Below are positions 23,272 to 34,000 of a stretch of 64,000 nt of DNA, one piece after another. The translations under genes were made by a program, and so were the position numbers. Position 1 is the first letter of the stretch. Every line of letters starts with the position of its first letter. Origin of the DNA: Pleodorina starrii (Eukaryota > Chlorophyta > Chlorophyceae > Chlamydomonadales > Volvocaceae); the NCBI GenBank assembly GCA_030267565.1, contig BRXU01000001.1, positions 8,442,501 through 8,506,500 of the forward strand, read 5' to 3'. Under the pieces are notes generated by a model that was given only the letters and a program-made list of their open reading frames with translations, was not told where the DNA came from and made no database searches.

Positions 23272-25918
23272 TTGCGGCTGTGGGTATTGTTGTTGGTTTG
23301 GTTGCTGCTGCTGCCACTGTTGATGGGCGTTGCCGTCAGTGCGCTGGCCCCCCTGGCTGTTCCAGTGGTATTGACCGGGGGGCGGCTGCCAGCTAGCGCC
23401 AGGCTGCTGCTGCTGCTGCTGGTGAGCTGGCGGCGGATGCGGCGGGTGCGGCTGCGGTGGCTGCGGCACATACGGGCCAGCTGCCGGCGGCGGCACATGT
23501 CCGTGCCAGTGCGGCCGAGGGGGCTCCGGCCCGCGGGGAAAGGCGTCGGCGCCGGCCGGCGGACCCGGCCTGACGCCGCTGCCAGAGGCGCTGGCCCCTT
23601 GCGAGGCTGCGCCACCGCAGCGGGCATTGCTGCCGCTGGCAGCGGCGGGCGCGGCGGCGATGGCGCCTCCCGGGCCCGTGTACACGTCGGCCTCGTCGTC
23701 CGAGTCCGCTGGCAGCAGCTGCCCAATCTGAGCCTGCAGCTGCTGCAGCTGCTCCTCCTGTGGGTCATGCGGGGGAATGGGGGCTTTGCTTTCCTCTCCG
23801 CCCACTCACCCGCCCACGCACCCGCCCACCCGCCCACCCTCCACCCTCCAACCCACCATGGCCTTCGCCGCCAGCTGCAGGGCCTCTTGCTCCCGCTCCG
23901 CCGCCTCCGCCTCCGCCTCAGTGGAGGTGGCGTCACGGAGGGCCTGAGGGGGGTTGACGCGCCAACCCCGGGGGCGAGGTCAGTGGCGCGTGTGAATGTG
24001 AATGCGGGTAGTGTCTATCGGTGGGTGGCATCGTGGCTGCAACAACCGCCGCCGACCCACGTCGCACAAGGTGCCGTGATTTGTGCTCGGCCCGGCCCTG
24101 GACACAGGCACACAGCCCCGGTCCCGTCCCGTCATGTCACCGGCTCTGCACCGCTCCAAAACGTATCATTCCCAGTTCCCCGGACCCTCGGCCGATGTCT
24201 CCTACTGGCTACTGCTCTGCTTAACCGCCGATCCGCCGCCCGTGCCTCTTATGGCAGTGGCAATTCCCCAGCCCTTTCTACTGCCGTACCGCTCGCGAGC
24301 CCGATCCGGCCCGGCCCGGCACCCACCCTGCGCACCCGCACCCCGCCTTGTCGCTGCTTGAGCCGCCCCCAGGTCCCTCCCCTGTCACCTCCCCTCACAC
24401 GCTCCCCTCACCACACCTACTCCGCCTGCCCCACCCCCCGGCCCCTCCCCTCCTCACCTGTTCCGCCTGCGCCTGCAGCGCCGCCAGCTCCAGTCTTTGG
24501 CGCTCCAGGAGGGCCGTCACCGGGTGTTCGGGTGCCTCCAGCGCAGCCAGCCGGGTGGAGACCGACTGGCGCGTTGCGGACACGGCGTCCGTGCGTGCCT
24601 CGAGGTCTGTCGACAGGGCGGGGTTTGGCAGGGCGGGGGACTGGTGGGTCTGCTGGGCGCCACCCGGCGGAAATCCAGGCCAGGCCAGCTTTGAAACCCA
24701 ACCGCCTTGCGTTCGCCAAGCAACCACAAGTAATGGAGGTTTGTGTCGAGTGATGGTTGACCCAGATAGGTAGATCGGACACGAACCGCGGGTCAACCAT
24801 CTTTCACATCTGGGCGCTGTTGAGGGCCCAGCCCCCGCCGCACGCGTGCACGAGGACGTATAGGCGTATGTTAGGGCTTGCCAGCGCAAATATACAGACA
24901 AGGAAAAGCCCGCCCCCCAAAAGGAGAAGGCGAGATGCAGGACCAGGGCAAGGAACGACACAGGGGATGGATGGAGTCACGGTGCTCCCGCGTGGTGCCC
25001 GGCCCGCTCCAGATGTGTGTGAAGAATGTGTGTGTGTGTGCATCATGACGCACCCGTGAGCTCTGCCTCCAGCGCCGCCGCCGTCTGCCGCTCCTCCCGC
25101 AACCCCGCGCTCTTCGCCTGCCACTCGGCTTTGTACGAAAGCAGCTCCGCCTGCCGTACCGGCAGCGCCGCCTCCAGCTCCGTGCGCCGCCGCGCCGCGC
25201 CGCGCTGCTCTTCCTGCCAGGCCGCGTGCGAGTGCGCCGCCACGAATGCGTCGGCCTGGCGCTCCAGGGCGGCAGCCTGCTCCTCCAGCTCGCGACGGTC
25301 GCTGGCAATGGCCGCCTGAGGGCGGTCGCGCGTGCGGCGCCGACATTGAGAGGCCAAGAGGCGGATGCGAGCAGAAACGCACAGCGGCGAATGTATGCGA
25401 CATTGTAACGCGGAAAGGAGAGGGTGCAAGGCAGGCAAAGGCCTGGAGATCCCCGGAGGCGGCCGTTTGGCGCCGAAACTGTCTGTGGCCGCAAGTTGGC
25501 GGCGGGACACGTTCTTGCGCGGCCTTCTCGACAAGTTGGTTTTGACTTACAAGACAAATTGCTTGGCAGGGTGCTTCGGCTAAACTTTGCCGCTGGGGCC
25601 TTCCGCGTCGGCAGGCGCGAAAGAACCAAGAATTCGCACCTCGAGCTCCAATTTCTGTGACTCCATCGCGGCCACCTGGCGCTGCAGGTCCTGAATAACC
25701 AGCTCTAAGTCCTCCTTCTCGCCGTCCTTCTCGTCCGCCTCCCGCTCCACCGCTTGCGCCCGCTCCGCTCCGCGCTGCAACTCCGCCGCGGCCGCGTCCA
25801 GCTGCGTCTGTAGTGTCGAACACGCCAGCAGGTCCTCCCGAATGGCCTCATCGATGGCATCTAGCTCCTTGCGCACAAGTGCGACGCCGGCCGCCAAGTC
25901 CGCGAGCTGTGGCTCCAT
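19085..25918 (-). CDS. Long coiled-coil protein with Gln/Gly/Pro-rich low-complexity tail, unknown function
   Basis: Seven exons on the minus strand: 25918-25640, 25315-25054, 24606-24458, 23943-23857, 23757-21700, 21308-21158, 20859-19085; phases agree and give 1586 residues. Residues 1 to about 285 are an almost continuous heptad-rich coiled coil (segments such as LEEQAAALERQADAF and LLERQRLELAALQAQAEQ). Then follows a long disordered region with His/Gln runs, Gly-rich blocks and an acidic patch (DPEELDIDPDVNLN) near residues 750-780. A short ordered-looking segment (TVLRNTITVQELHQA, then TVVVTEELTAIHR) crosses the last two exon junctions. The C-terminal 550 residues are Gln/Pro/Ala-rich and end in Arg-Gly repeats. 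I recognise no family; scaffold or RNA-associated roles are only guesses. The stop codon overlaps a TGTAA. The coiled-coil half is much better supported than the last exon. Confidence 0.65.
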
Positions 25919-27087
25919 TCCTTGTTAACAGATAGAATCACGGTCTACGGAGCCTCGGCAATCGGCTTAGGCCACCCAAGCATCAACACGGCGCGACATA
26001 TTTATCATAAGGTGCTGACTGAACGAGCAGGTCATGTAGGAGGCCGCTTGGACAGAAAGATGGTTCCACGAAAGACGTCGCGATTTCCATTAGTGTGGTA
26101 CAAGTGGAACATACAGAAAGGTTTTGGATAACGTGCATTCATGAGGTGCAGCTTGGTTGGATGGTGCATGCCAGCGCTTATGGCGCGGCCGGTGGTGTCC
26201 CTTGGGACGCTGCGTTTGGGATGTGGTAATGGGTAGGGTCGCTGGGCAAGGACGCTGAGCCGCTAAGATTTACACGACCAGAATAAGGACCACTAGGAGC
26301 AAGGTAGGTTAATACGGCGCCCATCTCAGATCGACGTCGGCCGCGACCGCTACACACAGCCGACTCACGCCGTCATGCAAATGCCGTTCTCTAACCCGCA
26401 CACTTGATGCACCGCTATCATTATCGCCCTGTACTGTTCGCAAAGGTCGATCACGCGCCTTCCGTCACTAGCCAACGATCAAAAGTCACTGTTGCCCTAT
26501 GTGCAATGACGACACTTGCGCGGTGGACTAAGTGCAGCCCGCACGGGGGGCTTACGAAGCGTGTAATCACGACAAGCATAAATAATCACAGCATGCACAA
26601 AGCACAAAATTGAAAGGCACATTTGATTGCCCCGGCCTGGGCACTTTTATGCGGTATAGGCTACTGCACCGGCGACTGGACAGACCCACGGGACTGCCGT
26701 AAGGCACGCATCGCGAAAAGAGGAAGCACATGGCCATGGCCGAAATACGGTAGGCCATAATATTTGACAATTACTTGACATGTACATCAAATATGAATAT
26801 GCGCTCGCAAACAACCTCTCTGCCTGGTTAAATCATGCAATGCTTCGTAATCAGTAAACAGTATAACGAATTATCCTTCGCTCGCTGTCACTCTGAACCT
26901 TCGATATCGTGCACACGCCTGCGCTTCCTACGCACACGTCATCCTTTCCCTAGGTCCAGGCTCGTATGAATGGAACAAGAAACGCTGTACACCGCTCGGT
27001 GTAAGACACAAGATGGCACTGTAAAGCTGTCCCGCCTGCTGCGAACCGCGCTGCGCTCCATGATAAGACAACAACCGAAGTCCAACC
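25919..27087. other. Intergenic: coiled-coil gene promoter and expansin 3' region
   Basis: Lies between two minus-strand genes and is clearly AT-richer than its flanks. On the minus strand a TGTAA (plus TTACA, 26270-26274) could end the expansin-like mRNA, giving a 3' UTR of about 0.8 kb. No coding exon or RNA gene seen. Confidence 0.5.
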
Positions 27088-29569
27088 TCAAACAAGGCGA
27101 ACTTGATCAATGCAGAACCACTGATCACTCCAGCCGTCATTGCGGAACTCGACCGTATCGAGGTCCCATACGCTGTTGCCGCCGCAGCCCTGCGTGTTTG
27201 CATGACAGGCAATCAGAATTTAAAAAGCATATTACCTAATTGACATCACGCCACAAAGCCCAGCACCGCAGGTGGGTACATATGCAATCATGAAGCAGCA
27301 CGCGGTCAGCGTGTGCGCCATACCTGGAAATCCCAGGGCTTGTTGATGACGGAGTCGATGGGGCCGCCGTTAATAACCGGGAGGTAGACCTGCCAGGCCC
27401 AGAAGTACGTGTTCGCAAAGGGGATCCACGTCGGCTCATAGTAGATAGGCTTGTTGAGGATGATGCGGCTCGGGGCACAGCCACCCTGCGGGCGCAGCGT
27501 AAGGAAGGAAGTTACGAACAGAGGGTGAGCACAGGAGAGCAGAGCGGAAGACAATAGACAAAGATAACGACAAGCAATTTAAGTGAGCGGGAGGACAAAC
27601 CGACCGACGAGACTACGTTGCGTGCTTACGCAAGGTGCTCATGAGATCAACCGGCAAAGCCCGCAAAGCAAAATACGCGCGGCGCTGCTTGGACTTGCCT
27701 TCTTGCCGGACACGCTAAGCCAGAGGTCGGGCGTCTTCTGGCTTTGGCCGTACCATCCGGTGTAGCCCACGTAGAACCAGAACTCGATGGCCTTGCGGTT
27801 CTGGAACATCCCCTTCCAGCCGCGGAACGCCAAGGCACCCTGAAAAACGGAGGGAAAGGCAAGGCAGCCGCAAGGCGCAGCAGGCATGCGATGTTTCATG
27901 TTTCGGTGAAGACTTCCACGCCGGTGGACCTAAGGGAGACAAGGCTGCAATCAAGCAATCTCTCTCGTGCGCACTCACCCCCATGTACACCTTGCCGCAC
28001 AGGCCCTGGCTGCCCAAGACGCCGCTCTTTGACGAGTTTATCAGGGGTTGCAGATCCGTCTTCCAGGAGGCGTCCTTGATGCCATCGGCGTACCTGCGAA
28101 ACGGTCGCAACGCACACTGTGTAACCACAAGCAGGTAACAGCTACGGCGATCTGGGTCGCGACCCAAATGAGCCCGCTGACAGATGAACAGAATCACGTA
28201 AGGGGAGCAGAAGGCAATCTATGGACCCAGTGGTTGCTCTCGGCAATATACCGAGGAGCAATGTTGGCTAGGCGCACGGTCCCGTTCCGTACCCATTCTC
28301 AAAGAGGGAAAGCTGCGTGTTGGAGCCGTCGGGACGCATCTCGGGCCAGTCTCGGACAGGTTGGACGTAGCCGTTCGGAGGCGACACTGCCGGCGTCGGT
28401 TTGGAGATCGGGCGCGCCACGCGGTCGGGCTTGTAATCGCAAGGGACCGGCCGATAGCGTAGCGGGATGACGCCCCAGCGCCTCTCAGCGAGCTGCATGC
28501 GGTTTGAAAAGAAACGTGGCACAGCGGGTAAGACGAATTTGGGGCACTAACATCACAAGGTTCAGTGCATCTTACAACCGTGTCTCACCGAACTATGTCG
28601 CACACGGCTCACCTTCTCGAACGCCCAGATAGACATGTCCATGTGGTTACGGTCGCCACAGCACCTGCAGTGGAACATCAGAGAAAGTTCCGAATGAAGC
28701 CACGCACGGCGGAGACGGCGGGAGCGCGTTGCGCGGCTGCAGCGGCTTCATATAACAACGCTGGCTAGCGAGGCTGGTGGGCCGTGCGACATGAGCTTCC
28801 CTGTCCGAATCAGGCTGTTCTGGGTTTTAAATTTTGTCAAGCGTCAACGCATGCCCTACCATCTCTTGTTGGAATAGCGGTTGGGCTCGTAACTGCACGG
28901 AAAGGAGTTAAGCAGCAGTCAGAACTCCCACTGCAAGGCATCAAAGTTCAGGTGGCAACCGCAAAGAGCGAGGGCGCCAAAAACTCACTCGCATGGGCAG
29001 ACGTCAACCACGCGGACGACGAGGCTGGCGGAGGAGTCGAAGCAGGCTTGTGTGCGGTCGAACGATTCACCGTAGAAGTCGGAGGTCCAAGTGTTGTCGC
29101 AAGCCACTTCGTAGCACAGTCTGCACATGGGATAATTTATGAGTCCTAGGAGGCCGGCGAGCACGTTGCGGGCGGCGCTCACCCGCAGCTGCCGCAGTAC
29201 TCGGGGTCGACATCGGCTAGCGCAACCACGTCCCAGCCAAGCGGCTCGTCAGGATAGATGTACTGATAATTGCAGCTGCCGTTGTGGATTGACCACCTGT
29301 TGCAAGCAAGAAATGAGGGCATCTGGTTTGCAGCTGTCGGGCCAACATGTGAAGTGCCTTCCGACAGCTCCTTGTTGCGCTGCGCCCGCAAATTACCCGT
29401 CTTCGGCTCCAAACCAAGATGCACGCCCTGAACGCCACTTCCAATCGTAGTTGATGCCGCGACGGTCTCCATAAGGCCATTGCAATGCGGACTCGCAGGA
29501 GGTGATCATCGAGAACATCACCAGGCTCACGCCCAGCAAAGCCCAGGGGCAACTTCTTGCTTTTATCAT
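27088..29569 (-). CDS. Expansin-like secreted protein (double-psi beta-barrel domain)
   Basis: Nine minus-strand exons: 29569-29397, 29296-29183, 29120-28989, 28664-28613, 28492-28293, 28093-27979, 27839-27699, 27485-27324, 27189-27088; phases agree, 396 residues. A signal peptide occupies about residues 1-27 (ALLGVSLVMFSMITSCESA). The expansin/EG45 barrel follows: GRASWFGAEDGW, a Cys-rich ECGSCGLCYEVACD-like region (reads EYCGSCGLCYEVACD), VVRVVDVCPC, then CCGDRNHMDMSIWAFEKLA (HMD in place of the expansin HFD, 147-149) and YRPVPC (170-175). The C-terminal 220 residues are Trp/Tyr-rich (IEFWFYVGYTGWYG, WFCIDQVRLV) and look like a beta-sandwich of carbohydrate-binding type (inference). It should act outside the cell on wall or matrix polymers; expansins loosen walls without hydrolysis. 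One intron (27698-27486) begins with GC rather than GT. Confidence 0.87.
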
Positions 29570-31058
29570 TATGGTGTCCGCTCAGGCGTTGGTGTCTTGG
29601 GTGGCTGAACAAGTCAACGGGAGGTAGGTCACCACGACACCAGTAATGTCTTGTGTAGGCCTCGAAGGGGAGCTCCTCAGCTGTTTGACATATCAGCTAG
29701 GCGTGATCCAGAATAAATACAAATTAAAGCTATAGAAGAGAAAAGGGCCGCTGTGTTTCTAGCAGCGGGCTCAGACCATTTTTGTGCGTTTCGTGGATCC
29801 GGCCGTTGTAAGTTCGTTGTGCCGTGGAGCTGGCGGAGGTGCATGCCACCGCATTTGGGGAGATTGGTACTGGACTACTGGTACTTCAAGATTTGCCAAT
29901 CTTGCCAATCTTAGGGGCGACAAGCGGAGAGCACAGCCAAAGCAACAAGTACCAGAGCAGGACATGTACATTGAGTCTGGCCCCACAGTCCTTAGACTTG
30001 CCGTCCTGCGGTTTCCACACGGCCCTGAACGACAACACTTATAAAAAATGCAACGTGTCACCCACAGGTTGGGCACGATCTGCCTTTCAGAGGCCAGCGG
30101 GCATGGCCCGGCCGGGGCAGCGTGCCTCTCGAACACCAAGCCTACTGCCGAGCGCATTCCACGCGCTCTGTCCTTAGTTGTGGGCCCGCTCAGGGCTGAG
30201 ACGAAGTGGCCCAGGCGATGTAAGGCACTCTGCGGCGGCATGAAATGGGGCCGCAGCATTTGTGGCACGTGGCAAGGTGCACAGTCACAGAGCGCCGCGA
30301 GAATGCATGCACCGTAACAATTTCTGGGTCGGACGCTACACGTAATTCAGTGTCAGATCAGCGAGGTAGCGGCTTGACCTGTGGAGCAGCGGTCCGCGCG
30401 GCTGTGTGCCGCAGGGTGCCGCACGGTTCTCACCTGTTCTCATGGTTCCATGCGCTCGCCACTCGAGTGGGCGGTGCTTTCGGGAAGAAACCCAGCAGCA
30501 CAATGCGAGCATTTCGCGCGTGATATCCTGCCCTCGCGAGGGAAGTCCTTAGTGCGGCATGGCCGTCCTGAGGCGTGTGTGTGCTTTCAGACTTTGTAAT
30601 TGCTTGTGAGGTACTCGCTGTCCCAGCCCGAAACCTGCACTTGTGGGGGAAGGCCTCCAGCCGCCCATGCATATCAGATCCCAGCCGCACCCCCTCACTG
30701 CACATTGTAGGCAATCCCGCGTGGTCTTGCGTCTTGGGTCGCGTCCTGCCGTAGACCCGTCCTACGGCATGTAACGCACCCGGCGAAGCCTTGTCAGCGT
30801 TTTCCCTTAAGTATAACACCTTGCACATAATCTTGAAATGTTACGAATCAATTGCACTTGAGAGCGCCCTAAATGCCCACACTGCCAAAAAGCTTGGAAA
30901 GACAGTTAGTCTAAATGGCAGCGGCACTCGCTTCGTGATAACTTTGCAACAGTTTCCAACAAGATTATGATATTTCGTTGTGATAAAATAAATTGAGGCT
31001 GCTGTAACAGATGGCCAGATGGCCAGCTTGTTGACCTTAAGGTTCCCCAGCAAGCGTC
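29570..31058. other. Divergent intergenic region, expansin and TRAPPC11 promoters
   Basis: About 1.5 kb between the start codons of two divergently transcribed genes. I see no exon with a family motif, no tRNA cloverleaf and no terminal inverted repeat. An AT-rich stretch near 29700-29740 and another at 30900-31000 flank a GC-rich middle. ORFs are short. Confidence 0.5.
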
Positions 31059-34000
31059 ATGAACTTCGTGTCATCCTTCTACCCACAAGAGCACCGGACT
31101 CCGCCCTTACCACTAGTTGCTCTTTTAGGGTGCCCGGAGCTGCATAGGGACATCGGCGATTACTTCATCCAGCACCACAGGCCTCCGCTAGTCTTTCATG
31201 GCTCCAATGAGCCTTTGGAGCAATTTGTCGCCAGGGCATTTGGTGAGCCACCTTCAGCGCGGATTAAAGGTGCCTGGAAAGCGGGGAACCTCGCGGCAGT
31301 TGACGGGCTGAGACGGTCTTTTGTGTTGCACTCCATTACACTAGGCCCGAAGAAGCGCATGGCGCTCACGGCTGGACCGCTGGCAGGAATCCTTAAGGTA
31401 GGGAAAGGTTCTGGGTTCGTGTGCGGTGTCTGGGTGTTCCCCTTCACCAGGCGCGGTGGTCTGGGACCAGGCTGTGCGCTGTGTACTGTGACGAGGGAAG
31501 TGCAGGTGGCGTGGCCTAAGGACGGCGGGAGAGGTGCGATGTGCCTCGGGGAGGAAATCACACGCTCTTTTTTCGGTGGACCCCACGACTCGGGCACGCT
31601 GTATATGCGCGGGGCGGCAGCCTGCGGAGACTTTGCGGGAGTGCAGCGCTCAAATTAGCGCGAAAGCTTAGGGGCCAGCGCTCCGCTGACACGTCAACAC
31701 CCCATCACGCCCCGCAGTCGGACTGGTTCGCCAAGCACCGCGGCAAGAAGCCTGCCATGGCGGTGGCCCTGGTTGAAAGGTAAGGAGCACCGTTTGGAGC
31801 CGCTGGCGACAGCGTGCCATGGCTCGCGGCTGCCGACGCGGAGGTGGCGGCTGGACGGCTTTCCGGGACGGCGGGGCGCGCTTGCTGAGTTGCGTTGTGC
31901 AGCTGTGGGGACGAAGGCACACACCTGTGCCTCGTTGTGGCATCACGGCACTCCGACCCCGCAGGAGGGAGCTGGAGGGCGACCCCACGACGTGGAACCG
32001 CATGATGTACGGCCTGAAACTCATTGCGGACGCGGCGGGGCAGCGGGGCGCTGGCGTGCTGGTGGCGGTGGTGCAACCGCAGGTGCGCGGCGGACGCGGA
32101 GGAGGGCGGCCTGTTGGGGGCGGCGTCTCCATGGGACCGGGGCCGCGCTGCACGCGGCTGACACTGGTCCACGCGACGTGTAAGGATGTTGGGTTAGCAA
32201 TGGCAATGGTAGGGACGACGCATGGGCGTGGACCTGCCCATGGTGCGCCACCGGTGTGGCGCGGTCACCTCGCAGCCGCCGCCCCCGTGGCATTGAATGC
32301 CGAGATTGTTCCCCAGCCAGGGGCTGCCGCGGCAGCCTACCTGCTCCTTTGCCACACGGCTGAATGGGAGCGCATGGCACCGCCGGCCAATGTCCGTTCC
32401 ATGTTCGACGTGTGGATGACGGGGCACTGTCGTCCACGGCCTTGCTGCCGCGTGTCAGCTGCTGGAAGCTGCTGCAGGAGTCGGGGCTCATCATGACTGC
32501 CGTCGTGGAACCTTCCACTGCTGTGTAGGGCCTGGGTGACCTGCCGCCGGACCGGGTGCAGGCGGTGTCCCACAACCTGACGGTCGATCGCAGGTACGCA
32601 TCGCGGGCGTTCGGGCGGACGTGCTTTCTGGAAGTAGCGGGCAGTAGAAGCGTCCGGAGCGGGTCCAACCTGCGGGGCGCGTACTCGGCTGCTCTTGATT
32701 GGGCCCTGTTCTACTCGGCGGGCGTGAAGCTGTCACCGCCTGGCGCAGAGCCGATCAGTGGCCCTGCGGCCTGTTGGGGCCCTCGGCCGCCGCAGGGGCC
32801 GCTGACCACCCGTTCCGCCAACACGCGAGATCCCTGCCCCTGACGCGCGCGCCACGCTCCGCTGTCTCTGGGTGCTGGCTGGCTGAAGAACCCTCCGCGC
32901 GCATTCGGCCGTCCGTGTAGGCTGATCATACCGCTCCCGATCCTGGCGCCTCCCGGCGCGCTACCTGACGACCCCGCCATACGGCACGTGCGCGACGCGG
33001 CGCTCGCGCGCCTGGGCAAGCTGGTTCTGGAGCTGTGCACCGCCTACTACAGCCGCCTGTCCAAGCACGTGGCCGACAAGGCGGCGGCGCGGCGCAGCAC
33101 CCTCGGCGGGCCGCTGCCGCCCGAGCTGGCCGCGCGAACCGCCTTCAAGGTCAGATGCCGGTTGTGCATGTGCACGCATGCACGTGCGCATGCACGTACG
33201 TCCTACCAGGGATACGATAACACGCCTACTTGTTTTCGCGTACGCTTCGTTTTCCCAGCATTGGCTACGGACCCAAAGCAGTCGCCCGGTGTGAAGCGCA
33301 CCGCGATGCGCTGGGGTGTGATCTGTACCGCACTGGTGAAAGCTTGGCGGCTTTGTGTGCGCGCTGCAAGCTCTCTGCTTCCCCCGCGCTTTCCGCCGCC
33401 CTTGAGGATGGCCTTGTACCCACTCGCTGCTGCCCTGCCCCCGAACGCCCGAAGTCAGTCTCTGTCTAAACCCACCGACACCACCTCTGCACCCCCAAAT
33501 ACCTCGCAGCTCGCCGTGTACGCGGAGTTCCGGCAGGACTGGGCCACGGCGGTGGCGCACTACCGCGAGTCCTATGCAGCCATCTTGAATGTGCAGGTGC
33601 AGCACCGGTGGCAGGGCCTGGGGGGCTAGGGAACGCAAGCGGTGCGGAATGACCAGCCAGGCCAGCGCGAACCGAGCGATGCCTGCCAGGGTGGAGGGGC
33701 GGGTGTAGGCTGAGGAGCGGCGTGCAGCATCCTGGCTCCCTGCGCTTAGCGTTTGGGGTGGTGGCACCGCATGCGCCCCTTATCTGCACCCGGAAACGGT
33801 GCTGTAACCCGAGACGGTGCTGTTATGAGGAACCCGGATGCCGTTGCTGCCGCGTGACCCGCTGTGCTCATGACGCGGCTGCCGCGTGACGGTCCCTGTG
33901 ACGTCCTGCAGATCGGGTTGCCGCCTCGACCGGAGCTGTGGACCCAGGTGCGCAACAGCACAGGGTCGCAGAGAGTGGGATTGGACGGGAACGTGGATGG

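Noticed and set aside
21978..23936. 652-residue minus-strand ORF and 583-residue plus-strand ORF (23002-24753)
   Set aside because: Frame shadows of the Gln-rich exon 23757-21700; they are Ser/Arg or Leu/Arg-rich with no motif and cross the intron boundaries.
32290..32520. Extra TRAPPC11 exon in the intron 32083-32528
   Set aside because: An open stretch exists, but the exons at 32082 and 32529 join in phase and align to the family without a gap.
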